Shown here piece after piece: positions 23,801 to 35,604 of a DNA stretch of 64,000 bases. Source of the DNA: Micromussa lordhowensis (taxonomy: Eukaryota; Cnidaria; Anthozoa; Scleractinia; Lobophylliidae); the NCBI GenBank assembly GCA_964020085.1, contig CAXHUQ010000754.1:196501-260500 (forward strand). Direction: 5' to 3'. A program made the translations under genes and the position numbers. Within the stretch, counting starts at the first letter, position 1. The number at the start of each line of letters is the position of its first letter. The notes under the pieces are model-generated. The model had not been told where the DNA came from, made no database searches, and worked only from the letters and a program-made list of their open reading frames with translations.

Positions 23801-26215
23801 AACTTTGCAGAATTTCAGAAAACTCGCGCTGGGGGTCCCCTTGGCAAATTTCACATAGCTCGGCTTCACGGGAACTTTAAGAGGCGCGGTTTGCAGCAAA
23901 ATGTTCTGCTAGGTTGGCACTTCAAGGAAATCGTAGTTAGGACATGATGGCATTGGCGCCAGGGTTTTTTTTCTGGCCTTCTTTTTGCAGGAGTTTCCCC
24001 TGGTCCCAACTTTGCATAATTTCAGAAAACGCGCGCTGGGGGTCCCCTTGGCAAATTTGACATAGCTCAGCTTCACGGGCACTTTGGGAAGCGCGGTTTG
24101 CAACAAAATGTTCTGCAAGGTTCGCATTTCAAGGAAATTATAGTTAAGACATGATGGCATTGGCGTAAGGGCGTTTTTTTCTGGCCCTCTTTTTGCAGTA
24201 GTTTTCCCTGGTCCCAACTTTGCAGAATTTCAGAAAACGCGCGCTGGGGGTCCCCTTGGCAAATTTGACATAGCTCGGCTTTGCGGGCACTTTAAGAGGC
24301 GCGGTTTGCAGCAAAATGTTCTCCTAGGTTGGCACTTGTAGAAAATTCTAGTTAGAACATGATCGCATTGGCGCCAGGGTGTTTTTTCTGGCCTTCTTTT
24401 TGCAGGAGTTTCCCCTGGTCCCAACTTTGCAGAATTTCAGAAAACGCGCGCTCGGGGTCCCCTTGGCAAATTTGACATAGCTCGGCTTCACGGGCACTTT
24501 AAGAGAGGCGGTTTGCAGCAAAATGTTCTGCTAGGTTGGCATTTCAAGGAAATCTTAGTTAAGACATGATGGCATTGGCGCCAGCGTGTTTTTTTCTGGC
24601 CTTCTTTTTGCAGGAGTTTTCCCTGGTCCCAACTTTGCAGAATTTCAGAAAACTCGTGCTGGGGGTCCCCTTGGCAAATTTGACATAGCTCAGCTTCACG
24701 GGCACTTTAAGAGGCGCGGTTTGCAGCAAAATGTTTTGCTAGGTTGGCACTTGAAGGAAATCGTAGTTAGGACATGATGGCATTGGCGCCAGGGTGTTTA
24801 CTCTGGCCTTCTTTTTGCAGGAGTTTCCCCTGGTCCCAACTTTGCATAATTTCAGAAAACGCGCGCTGGGGGTCCCCTTGGCAAATTTCACATAGCTCGG
24901 CTTCACGGGCACTTTGAGAGGTGCGGTTTGCAGCAAAATGTTCTGCTAGGTTGGCATTTCAAGGAAATCGTAGTTAGGACATGATGGCATTGGCGCCAGG
25001 GTGTTTTTTCTGGCCTTCTTTTTGCAGGAGTTTCCCCTGGTCCCAACTTTGCATAATTTCAGAAAACGCGCGCTGGGGGTCCCCTTGGCAAATTTCACAT
25101 AGCTCGGCTTCACGGGCACTTTGGGAGGTGCGGTTTGCAGCAAAATGTTCTGCTAGGTTGGCATTTCAAGGAAATCTTAGTTAGGACATGATGGCATTGG
25201 CGCCAGCGTGTTTTTTTCTGGCCTTCTTTTTGCAGGAGTTTCCCCTGGTCCCAACTTTGCAGAATTTCAGAAAACGCGCGCTGGGGGTCCCCTTGGCAAA
25301 TTTGACATAGCTCGGCTTCACGGGCACTTTGGGAGGTGCGATTTGCAGCAAAATGTTGTGCTAGGTTGGCATTTCAAGAAAATCTTAGTTAGGACATGAT
25401 GGCATTGGCGCCAGCGTGTTTTTTTCTGGCCTTCTTTTTGCAGGAGTTTTCCCTGGTCCCAACTTTGCAGAATTTCAGAAAACGCGCGCTGGGGGTCCCC
25501 TTGCCAAATTTGACATAGCTCGGCTTCACGGGCACTTTAAGAGGCGCGGTTTGCAGCAAAATGTTCTGCTAGGTTGGCATTTCAAGGAAATGTTAGTTAG
25601 GACATGATGGCATTGGCGCCAGCGTGTTTTTTCTGGCCTTCTTTTTGCAGGAGTTTTCCCTGGTCCCAACTTTGCAGAATTTCAGAAAACGCGCGCTGGG
25701 GGTCCCCTTGGCCAATTTGACATAGCTCGGCTTCACGGGCACTTTAAGACGCGCGGTTTGCAGCAAAATGTTCTGCTAGGTTGGCACTTCAAGGAAATCG
25801 TAGTTAGGACATGATGGCATTGGCGCCAGGGTTTTTTTTTCTGGCCTTCTTTTTGCAGGAGTTTCCCCTGGTCCCAACTTTGCATAATTTCAGAAAACGC
25901 GCGCTGGGGGTCCCCTTGGCAAATTTGACATAGCTCGGCTTCACGGGCACTTTGGGAGGCGCGGTTTGCAGCAAAATGTTCTGCTAGGTTGGCATTGCAA
26001 GGAAATTTTAGTTAGGACATGATGGCATTGGCGCCAGCGTGTTTTTTTCTGGCCTTCTTTTTGCAGGAGTTTTCCCTGGTCCCAACTTTGCAGAATTTCA
26101 GAAAACGCGCGCTGGGGGTCCTCTTGGCAAATTTGACATAGCTCGGCTTCACGGGCACTTTAAGAGGCGCGGTTTGCAGCAAAATGTTCTGCTAGGTTGG
26201 CATTTGAAGGAAATT
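20819..26215 (+). repeat. About 5-kb higher-order unit, copy 2 (26 monomers)
   Basis: Tandem partner of 15838-20818. One extra monomer lies in about 22380-22600 and another in about 24740-24950, where adjacent monomers resemble each other closely. These are single-monomer gains by unequal exchange or slippage inside an otherwise collinear copy. Shared marks include ttacctggtcccaac, gttgggttagcac, gtaatttttatggcc and tttgcaccaaatgttc. Confidence 0.85.
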
Positions 26216-26640
26216 TTAGTTAGGACATGATGGCATTGGCGCCAGCGTGTTTTTTTCTGGCCTTCTTTTTGCAGGAGTTTCCCCTGGTCCCAACTTTGCA
26301 GAATTTCAGAACACTCGCGCTGGGGGTCCCCTTGGCAAATTTGACATAGCTCGGCTTCACGGGAACTTTAAGAGGCGCGGTTTGCAGCAAAATGTTCTGC
26401 TAGGTTGGCACTTTAAGGAAATCGTAGTTAGGACATGATGGCATTGGCGCCAGGGTTTTTTTTTCTGGCCTTCTTTTTGCAGGAGTTTCCCCTGGTCCCA
26501 ACTTTGCATAATTTCAGAAAACGCGCGCTGGGGGTCCCCTTGGCAAATTTGACATAGCTCGGCTTCACGGGCACTTTGGGAGGCGCGGTTTGCAGCAAAA
26601 TGTTCTGCTAGGTTGGCATTGCAAGGAAATTTTAGTTAGG
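26216..26640 (+). repeat. Two satellite monomers between duplicated blocks
   Basis: Ordinary monomers of the ccagcgtgtttttttctgg and actttgcataatttcag subfamilies, close to those at 18550-18850 and 23740-24040. The rare cagaacactcgcgctgg near 26307 is a substitution in the normally constant run of A residues. Confidence 0.8.
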
Positions 26641-27263
26641 ACATGATGGCATTGGCGCCAGCGTGTTTTTTTCTGGCCTTCTTTTTGCAGGAGTTTTCCC
26701 TGGTCCCAACTTTGCAGAATTTCAGAAAACGCGCGCTGGGGGTCCTCTTGGCAAATTTGACATAGCTCGGCTTCTCGGGCACTTTAAGAGGCGCGGTTTG
26801 CAGCAAAATGTTCTGCTAGGTTGGCATTTGAAGGAAATTTTAGTTAGGACATGATGGCATTGGCGCCAGCGTGTTTTTTTCTGGCCTTCTTTTTGCAGGA
26901 GTTTCCCCTGGTCCCAACTTTGCATAATTTCAGAAAACGCGCGCTGGGGGTCCCCTTGGCAAATTTGACATAGCTCAGCTTCACGGGCACTTTGGGAAGC
27001 GCGGTTTGCAACAAAATGTTCTGCAAGGTTCGCATTTGAAGGAAATTATAGTTAAGACATGATGGCATTGGCGTAAGGGCGTTTTTTCTGGCCTTCTTTT
27101 TGCAGTAGTTTTCCCTGGTCCCAACTTTGCAGAATTTCAGAAAACGCGCGCTGGGGGTCCCCTTGGCAAATTTGACATAGCTCGGCTTCGCGGGCACTTT
27201 AAGAGGCGCGGTTTGCAGCAAAATGTTCTCCTAGGTTGGCACTTGTAGAAAATTCTAGTTAAG
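26641..27263 (+). repeat. Three-monomer tandem duplication, copy 1
   Basis: A 623 bp block identical, as far as I could see, to the block that follows it at 27264-27886. Marks include cggcttctcgggcac, gggaagcgcggtttgcaac, ttctgcaaggttcgc and cacttgtagaaaattc. The left limit is set where the preceding tails differ (attttagttagg against attctagttaag) and the right limit at 27262 against 27885 (a against g). Confidence 0.93.
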
Positions 27264-27886
27264 ACATGATGGCATTGGCGCCAGCGTGTTTTTTTCTGGC
27301 CTTCTTTTTGCAGGAGTTTTCCCTGGTCCCAACTTTGCAGAATTTCAGAAAACGCGCGCTGGGGGTCCTCTTGGCAAATTTGACATAGCTCGGCTTCTCG
27401 GGCACTTTAAGAGGCGCGGTTTGCAGCAAAATGTTCTGCTAGGTTGGCATTTGAAGGAAATTTTAGTTAGGACATGATGGCATTGGCGCCAGCGTGTTTT
27501 TTTCTGGCCTTCTTTTTGCAGGAGTTTCCCCTGGTCCCAACTTTGCATAATTTCAGAAAACGCGCGCTGGGGGTCCCCTTGGCAAATTTGACATAGCTCA
27601 GCTTCACGGGCACTTTGGGAAGCGCGGTTTGCAACAAAATGTTCTGCAAGGTTCGCATTTGAAGGAAATTATAGTTAAGACATGATGGCATTGGCGTAAG
27701 GGCGTTTTTTCTGGCCTTCTTTTTGCAGTAGTTTTCCCTGGTCCCAACTTTGCAGAATTTCAGAAAACGCGCGCTGGGGGTCCCCTTGGCAAATTTGACA
27801 TAGCTCGGCTTCGCGGGCACTTTAAGAGGCGCGGTTTGCAGCAAAATGTTCTCCTAGGTTGGCACTTGTAGAAAATTCTAGTTAGG
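27264..27886 (+). repeat. Three-monomer tandem duplication, copy 2
   Basis: Immediate repeat of 26641-27263. Only the terminal ttaag against ttagg difference at the boundary was seen. The exact, abutting nature of the copy points to one recent unequal crossover or replication slip of three monomers. Confidence 0.93.
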
Positions 27887-28185
27887 ACATGATCGCATTG
27901 GCGCCAGGGTGTTTTTTCTGGCCTTCTTTTTGCAGGAGTTTCCCCTGGTCCCAACTTTGCAGAATTTCAGAAAACGCGCGCTCGGGGTCCCCTTGGCAAA
28001 TTTGACATAGCTCGGCTTCACGGGCACTTTAAGAGGCGCGGTTTGCAGCAAAATGTTTTGCTAGGTTGGCACTTGAAGGAAATCGTAGTTAGGACATGAT
28101 GGCATTGGCGCCAGGGTGTTTTTTCTGGCCTTTATTTTGCAGGAGTTTTCCCTGGTCCCAACTTTGCAGAATTTCAGAAAACGCG
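27887..28185 (+). repeat. Satellite monomers between duplicated blocks
   Basis: About 1.4 monomers. The first carries gcgctcggggtcc near 27980, a mark also present near 19260 and 24450, which ties this segment to the 15.8-26.2 kb unit. The second carries ggcctttattttgcagg near 28128. Confidence 0.8.
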
Positions 28186-29014
28186 CGCTGGGGGTCCCCT
28201 TGGCAAATTTGACATAGCTCGGCTTCGCGGGCACTTTAAGAGGCGCGGTTTGCAGCAAAATGTTCTGCTAGGTTGGCATTTCAAGGAAATCTTAGTTAAG
28301 ACATGATGGCATTGGCGCCAGCGTGTTTTTTTCTGGCCTTCTTTTTGCAGGAGTTTTCCCTGGTCCCAACTTTGCAGAATTTCAGAAAACTCGCGCTGGG
28401 GCTCCCCTTGGCAAATTTGACATAGCTCAGCTTCACGGGCACTTTAAGAGGCGCAGTTTGCAGCAAAATGTTTTGCTAGGTTGGCACTTGAAGGAAATTG
28501 TAGTTAGGACATGATGGCATTGGCGCCAGGGTTTTTTTCTGGCCTTCTTTTTGCAGGAGTTTCCCCTGGTCCCAACTTTGCATAATTTCAGAAAACGCGC
28601 GCTGGGGGTCCCCTTGGCAAATTTCACATAGCTCGGCTTCACGGGCACTTTGGGAGGTGCGGTTTGCAGCAAAATGTTCTGCTAGGTTGGCATTTCAAGG
28701 AAATCTTAGTTAGGACATGATGGCATTGGCGCCAGCGTGTTTTTTTCTGGCCTTCTTTTTGCAGGAGTTTCCCCTGGTCCCAACTTTGCATAATTTCAGA
28801 AAACGCGCGCTGGGGGTCCCCTTGGCAAATTTGACATAGCTCGGCTTCACGGGCACTTTGGGAGGCGCGGTTTGCAGCAAAATGTTCTGCTAGGTTAGGA
28901 CTTTAAGGAAATTTTAGTTAGAGCATGATGGCATTGGCGCGAGGGTGTTTTTTCTGGCCTTCTTTTTGCAGTAGTTTTCCCTGGTCCCAACTTTGCAGAA
29001 TTTCAGAAAACGCC
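28186..29014 (+). repeat. Four-monomer tandem duplication, copy 1
   Basis: An 829 bp block aligned at constant offset with 29015-29843. Shared marks are cttcgcgggcactttaag, aaaactcgcgctggg, the short T tract in agggtttttttctggcc near 28529, and taggttaggactttaagg near 28892 with ttagagcatgatgg. Small differences include ggggctccccttgg near 28398 against the usual form in copy 2. Confidence 0.9.
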
Positions 29015-29843
29015 CGCTGGGGGTCCCCTTGGCAAATTTGACATAGCTCGGCTTCGCGGGCACTTTAAGAGGCGCGGTTTGCAGCAAAATGTTCTGCTAG
29101 GTTGGCATTTCAAGGAAATCTTAGTTAAGACATGATGGCATTGGCGCCAGCGTGTTTTTTTCTGGCCTTCTTTTTGCAGGAGTTTTCCCTGGTCCCAACT
29201 TTGCAGAATTTCAGAAAACTCGCGCTGGGGGTCCCCTTGGCAAATTTGACATAGCTCAGCTTCACGGGCACTTTAAGAGGCGCGGTTTGCAGCAAAATGT
29301 TTTGCTAGGTTGGCACTTGAAGGAAATCGTAGTTAGGACATGATGGCATTGGCGCCAGGGTTTTTTTCTGGCCTTCTTTTTGCAGGAGTTTCCCCTGGTC
29401 CCAACTTTGCATAATTTCAGAAAACGCGCGCTGGGGGTCACCTTGGCAAATTTCACATAGCTCGGCTTCACGGGCACTTTGGGAGGTGCGGTTTGCAGCA
29501 AAATGTTCTGCTAGGTTGGCATTTCAAGGAAATTTTAGTTAGGACATGATGGCATTGGCGCCAGCGTGTTTTTTTCTGGCCTTCTTTTTGCAGGAGTTTC
29601 CCCTGGTCCCAACTTTGCATAATTTCAGAAAACGCGCGCTGGGGGTCCCCTTGGCAAATTTGACATAGCTCGGCTTCACGGGCACTTTGGGAGGCGCGGT
29701 TTGCAGCAAAATGTTCTGCTAGGTTAGGACTTTAAGGAAATTTTAGTTAGAGCATGATGGCATTGGCGCCAGGGTGTTTTTTCTGGCCTTCTTTTTGCAG
29801 TAGTTTTCCCTGGTCCCAACTTTGCAGAATTTCAGAAAACGCC
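29015..29843 (+). repeat. Four-monomer tandem duplication, copy 2
   Basis: Partner of 28186-29014; similarity extends to about 29924, where ttctcctagg replaces ttctgctagg. Differences seen include gtcaccttggc near 29438 and gcgccaggg near 29766 where copy 1 has gcgcgaggg. Confidence 0.9.
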
Positions 29844-29924
29844 CGCTGGGGGTCCCCTTGGCAAATTTGACATAGCTCGGCTTCGCGGGCACTTTAAGAG
29901 GCGCGGTTTGCAGCAAAATGTTCT

Positions 29925-30661
29925 CCTAGGTTTAAACTTGTAGGAAATCTTAGTTAGGACATGATCGCATTGGCGCCAGGGTGTTTTTTCTGGCCTACTT
30001 TTTGCAGTAGTTTCCCCTGGTCCCAACTTTGCAGAATTTCAGAAAACGCGCGCTGGGGGTCCCCTTGGCAAATTTGACATAGCTCGGCTTCACGGGCACT
30101 TTAAGAGGCGCGGGTTGCAGCAAAATGTTCTGCTAGGTTGGCATTTCAAGGAAATCTTAGTTAGGACATGATGGCATTGGCGCTAGCGTGTTTTTTTCTG
30201 GCCTTCTTTTTGCAGGAGTTTTCCCTGGTCCCAACTTTGCAGAATTTCAGAAAACTCGCGCTGGGGGTCCCCTTGGCAAATTTGACATAGCTCGGCTTCA
30301 CGGGCACTTTAAGAGGCGGGGTTTGCAGCAAAATGTTCTGCTAGGTTGGCAGTTCAAGGAAATCGTAGTTAGGACATGATGGCATTGGCGCCAGGGTTTT
30401 TTTTTCTGGCCTTCTTTTTGCAGGAGTTTCCCCTGGTCCCAACTTTGCATAATTTCAGAAAACGCGGGCTGGGGGTCCCCTTGGCAAATTTGACATAGCT
30501 CGGCTTCACGGCACTTTGGGAGGCGCGGTTTGCAGCAAAATGTTCTGCGAGGTTGGCATTGCAAGGAAATCGTAGTTAGGACATGATGGCATTGGCGCCA
30601 GCGTGTTTTTTTCTGGCCTTCTTTTTGCAGGAGTTTTCCCTGGTCCCAACTTTGCAAAATT
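29925..30661 (+). repeat. Satellite monomers leading into the distant copy
   Basis: About 3.5 monomers of the ccagcgtgtttttttctgg type with individual marks: ctaggtttaaacttgtagg near 29926, gcgcgggttgcag near 30111, aaacgcgggctggg near 30462 and a one-base-short cacggcactttggg near 30507. No gene or foreign sequence is visible. Confidence 0.8.
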
Positions 30662-32761
30662 TCAGAAAACGCGCGCTGGGGGTCCCCTTGGCAAATTTGA
30701 CATAGCTCGGCTTCACGGGCACTTTAAGAGGCGCGGTTTGCAGCAAAATGTTCTGCTAGGTTGGCATTTCAAGGAAATCTTAGTTAGGACATGATGGCAT
30801 TGGCGCCAGCGTGTTTTTTTCTGGCCTTCTTTTTGCAGCAGTTTCCCCTGGTCCCAACTTTGCATAATTTCAGAAAACGCGCGCTGGGGGTCCCCTTGGC
30901 AAATTTAACATAGCTCGGCTTCACGGGCACTTTGGGAGGCGCGGTTTGCAGCAAAATGTTCTGCTAGGTTGGCACTTTAAGGAAATGCTAGTTAGGATAT
31001 GATGGTAGTGGCGCCAGGGTGTTTTTTCCGGCCTTCTTTTTGCAGTAGTTTTCCATGGTCCCAAATTTGCAGAATTTTACAAAACGCGCGCCGGGGGTCC
31101 CCTTGGCAAATTTGACATAGCTCGGCTTCACGGGCATTTTAAGAGGCGCGGTTTGCAGCAAAATGTTCTGCTAGGTTGGCACTTTAAGGAAATACTAGTT
31201 AGGATATGATGGTTGTGGCGCCAGGGTGTTTTTTCCGGCCTTCTTTTTGCAGTAGTTTCCCCTGGTCCCAACTTTGCAGAATTTCAGAAAACGCCCGCTG
31301 GGGGTCCCCTTGGCAAATTTGACATAGCTCGGTTTCACGGGCACTTTGGGAGGCACGGTTTGCAGCAAAATGTTCTGCTAGGTTGGCACTTTAAGGAAAT
31401 TTTAGTTAGGACATGATGGCATTGGCGCTAGGGTGTTCCTTCTGGCCTTCTTTTTGCAGTAGTTTTCCCTGGTCCCAACTTTGCAGAATTTCAGAAAACG
31501 CGCGCTGGGGGCTCCCTTGGCAAATTTCTCATAGCTCGGCTTCACGAGCACTTTAAGAGGCGCGGTTTGCAGCAAAATGTTTTGCTAGGTTGGCACTTTA
31601 AGGAAATTTTAGTTACGACATGATCGCATTGGCGCCAGCGTGTTTTTTCTGGCCTTCTTTTTGCAGGAGTTTCCCCTGGTCCCAACTTTGCAGAATTTCA
31701 GAAAACGCGCGCTGGGGGTCCCCTTGGCAAATTTGACATAGCCCGGCTTCGCGGGCACTTTAAGAGGCGCGGTTTCCAGCAAAATGTTCTCCTAGGTTGG
31801 CACTTGAAGGAAATCTTAGTTAGGACATGATCGCATTGGCGCCAGGGTGTTTTTTCTGGCCTTCTTTTTGCAGGAGTTTCCCCTGGTCCCACTTTGCAGA
31901 ATTTCAGAAAACGCGCGCTGGGGGTCCCCTTGGCAAATTTCACATAGCTCGGCTTCACGGGCACTTTGGGAGGCGCAGTTTGCAGCAAAATGTTCTGCTA
32001 GGTTGGCACTTGAAGGAAATCGTATTTAAGACATGATGGCATTGGCGCCAGGGTGTTTTTTCTGGCCTTATTTTTGCAGGAGTTTCCCCTGGTCCCAACT
32101 TTCAAGAATTTCAGAAAACGCGCGCTGGGGGTCCCCTTGGCAAATTTGACATAGCTCGGCTTCACGGGCACATTGGGAGGCGCGGTTTGCAGCAAAATGT
32201 TTTGCTAGGTTGGCACTTCAAGGAAATCCTAGTTAGGACATGATGGCATTGGCGCCAGGGTGTTTTCATTGGCCTTCTTTTTGCAGTAGTTTTCCCTGGT
32301 CCCAACTTTGCAGAATTTCAGAAAACGCGCGCTGGGGGTCCCCTTGGCAAATTTGACATAGCTCGGCTTCACGGGAACTTTGGGAGGCGCGGTTTGCAGC
32401 AAAATGTTCTGCTACGTTGGCACTTCAAGGAAATTGAAGTTAGGACATGATGGCATTGGCGCCAAAGTGCTTTTTCTGGCCTTCTTTTTGCAGGAGTTTT
32501 CCATGGTCCCAACTTTGCAGAATTTCAGAAAACGCGCGCTGGGGGTCCCCTTGGCAAATTTGACATAGCTCGGCTTCACGGGAACTTTAAGAGGCGCGAT
32601 TTGCAGCAAAATGTTCTGCCAGGCTAGCACTTTAAGGAAATTTTAGTTAGAACATGATGGCATTGGCGCCAGGGTGTTTTTTCTGGCCCTATTTTTGCAG
32701 GAGTTTCCCCTGGTCCCAACTTTCAAGAATTTCAGAAAACGCGCGCTGGGGGTCCCCTTGG
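30662..32761 (+). repeat. Distant copy of the 2.3-4.4 kb block
   Basis: Aligns at constant offset 28,400 bp with 2262-4361. I saw roughly eight to ten substitutions across the 2.1 kb, for example gttggcac near 30970 against gttgacac, attttacaaaacg near 31074 against attttagaaaacg, and ttttcattggcc near 32263 against tttttattggcc. Alignment stops at 4362/32762 (ggacaatttcac against ggcaaatttgac). Confidence 0.9.
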
Positions 32762-33949
32762 CAAATTTGACATAGCTCGGCTTCACGGGCACATTGGGAG
32801 GCGCGGTTTGCAGCAAAATGTTTTGCTAGGTTGGCACTTCAAGGAAATTTTAGTTAGGACATGATGGCATTGGCGCCAGGGTGTTTTTTCTGGCCTTATT
32901 TTTGCAGGAGTTTCCCCTGGTCCCAACTTTCAAGAATTTCAGAAAACGCGCGCTGGGGGTCCCCTTGGCAAATTTGACATAGCTCGGCTTCACGGGCACA
33001 TTGGGAGGCGCGGTTTGCAGCAAAATGTTTTGCTAGGTTGGCACTTCAAGGAAATCCTAGTTAGGACATGATGGCATTGGCGCCAGGGTGTTTTCATTGG
33101 CCTTCTTTTTGCAGTAGTTTTCCCTGGTCCCAACTTTGCAGAATTTCAGAAAACGCGCGCTGGGGGTCCCCTTGGCAAATTTGACATAGCTCGGCTTCAC
33201 GGGCACATTGGGAGGCGCGGTTTGCAGTAAAATGTTTTGCTAGGTTGGCACTTCAGGGAAATTCTAGTTAGGACATGATGGCATTGGCGCCAGGGTGTTT
33301 TTATTGGCCTTCTTTTTGCAGTAGTTTTCCCTGGTCCCAACTTTGCAGAATTTCAGAAAACGCGCGCTGGGGGTCCCCTTGGTAAATTTGACATAGCTCG
33401 GCTTCACGGGAACTTTGGGAGGCGCGGTTTGCAGCAAAATGTTCTGCTAGGTTGGCACTTGAAGGAAATTCTAGTTAGGACATGATGGCGTTGGCGCCAG
33501 GGTGCTTTTTCTGGCCTTCTTTTTGCAGGAGTTTTCCATGGTCCCAACTTTGCAGAATTTCAGAAAACGCGCGCTGGGGGTCCCCTTGGCAAATTTGACA
33601 TAGCTCGGCTTCACGGGCACTTTAAGAGGCGCGATTTGCAGCAAAAATTTGTGCCAGGCTAGCACTTTAAGGAAATTTTAGTTAAAACATGATGGCATTG
33701 GCGCAAGGGTGTTTTTTCTGGCCTTCTTTTTGCAGAAGTTTCCCCTGGTCCCAACTTTGCAGAATTTCAGAAAACGCGCGCTGGGGGTCCCCTTGGCAAA
33801 TTTGACATAGCTCGGCTTCACGGGCACTTTAAGAGGCGCGGTTTGCAGCAAAATGTTCTGCTAGGTTGGCACTTTAAGGAAATTCTAGTCAGGACATGAT
33901 GGCATTGGTGCCTGGGTAATTTTTATGGCCTTCTATTTGCAGTAGTTTC
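32762..33949 (+). repeat. Distant copy continued, with four monomers lost and one gained
   Basis: The offset to the left block falls from 28,400 to 27,572 at this point, a loss of exactly 828 bp or four monomers, then rises by 207 to 27,779 before 33471, a gain of one monomer in about 33030-33240. The gaaaaatttgtgccagg-type monomer at 33640 and the gcctgggtaatttttatgg marker at 33907 confirm the alignment with 5860 and 6128. Similarity ends near 33950. Confidence 0.85.
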
Positions 33950-34362
33950 CCATGGTCCCAATTTTGCAGAATTTCAGAAAACGCGCGCTGGGGTCCCCTT
34001 GGCAAATTTGACATAGCTCGGCTCCACGGGCACTTTGGGAGGCGCGGTTTGCAGCAAAATGTTGTGCTAGGTTGGCACTTCAAGGAAATCTTAGTTAGAA
34101 CATGATGGCATTGGCGGCAGGGTGTTTTTTCTGGCCTTTTTTTTGCAGGAGTTTCCCCTGGTCCCAACTTTGCAGAATTTCAGAAAACGCGCGCTGGGGG
34201 TCCCCTTGGCAAATTTGACATAGCTCGGATTCACGGGCATTTTGGGAGGCGCGGTTTGCAGCAAAATGTTCTGCTAGGTTGGCACTTCAAGGAAATTGTA
34301 GTTAGGACATGACGGCATTGGCGCCAGGGTGTTTTTTGTGGCCTTCTTTTTGCAGTAGTTTT

Positions 34363-34983
34363 CCCTGGTCCCAACTTTGCAGAATTTCAGAAAACGCGCG
34401 CTGGGGGTCCCCTTGGCAAATTTGACATAGCTCGGCTTCACGGGCACTTTAAGAGGCGCGGTTTGCAGCAAAATGTTCTGCTAGGTTGTCATTTTAAGGA
34501 AATCTTAGTTATGACATGATGGCATTGGCGCCAGGGTGTTTTTTCTGGCCTTCTTTTTGCAGGAGTTTACCCTGGTCCCAACTTTGCAGAATTTCAGAAA
34601 ACGCGCGCTGGCGGTCCCCTTGGAAAATTAGACATAGCTCGGCTTCACGGGCACTTTTTGAGGTGCGGTTTGCAACAAAATGTTCTGCTAGGTTGGCACT
34701 TTAAGGAAATTCTAGTTAGGACATGATGGCATTGGCGTAAGGGTGTTCTTTCTGGCCTTCTTTTTGCAGTAGTTTTCCCTGGTCCCAACTTTGCAGAATT
34801 TCAGCAAACGCGCGCTGGGGGTCCCCTTGGCAAATTTGACATAGCTCGGCCTCACAGGCATTTTAAGAGGCGCGGTTTGCAGCTAAATGTTCTACTAGGT
34901 TGCACTTCAAGGAAATCCTAGTAAGGACGTGATGGCATTGGCGCCAGCGTGTTTTTTTCTGGCCTTCTTTTTGCAGGAGTTTC
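34363..34983 (+). repeat. Three-monomer tandem duplication, copy 1
   Basis: A 621 bp block (3 x 207) that abuts its copy at 34984-35604. Shared marks are ctaggttgtcattttaagg, ttatgacatg, ctggcggtcccc, ggaaaattagacatag, gaggtgcggtttgcaac, cggcctcacaggc, gcagctaaatgttctac and a one-base-short taggttgcacttc. Confidence 0.92.
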
Positions 34984-35604
34984 CCCTGGTCCCAACTTTG
35001 CAGAATTTCAGAAAACGCGCGCTGGGGGTCCCCTTGGCAAATTTGACATAGCTCGGCTTCACGGGCACTTTAAGAGGCGCGGTTTGCAGCAAAATGTTCT
35101 GCTAGGTTGTCATTTTAAGGAAATCTTAGTTATGACATGATGGCATTGGCGCCAGGGTGTTTTTTCTGGCCTTCTTTTTGCAGGAGTTTACCCTGGTCCC
35201 AACTTTGCAGAATTTCAGAAAACGCGCGCTGGCGGTCCCCTTGGAAAATTAGACATAGCTCGGCTTCACGGGCACTTTTTGAGGTGCGGTTTGCAACAAA
35301 ATGTTCTGCTAGGTTGGCACTTTAAGGAAATTCTAGTTAGGACATGATGGCATTGGCGTAAGGGTGTTCTTTCTGGCCTTCTTTTTGCAGTAGTTTTCCC
35401 TGGTCCCAACTTTGCAGAATTTCAGCAAACGCGCGCTGGGGGTCCCCTTGGCAAATTTGACATAGCTCGGCCTCACAGGCATTTTAAGAGGCGCGGTTTG
35501 CAGCTAAATGTTCTACTAGGTTGCACTTCAAGGAAATCCTAGTAAGGACGTGATGGCATTGGCGCCAGCGTGTTTTTTTCTGGCCTTCTTTTTGCAGGAG
35601 TTTC
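34984..35604 (+). repeat. Three-monomer tandem duplication, copy 2
   Basis: Immediate repeat of 34363-34983 with all the rare marks retained; similarity runs on to about 35687, where cactttaagagg in copy 1 is replaced by cattttgggagg. So many private variants in one exact repeat make a recent single event the simplest reading. Confidence 0.92.
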
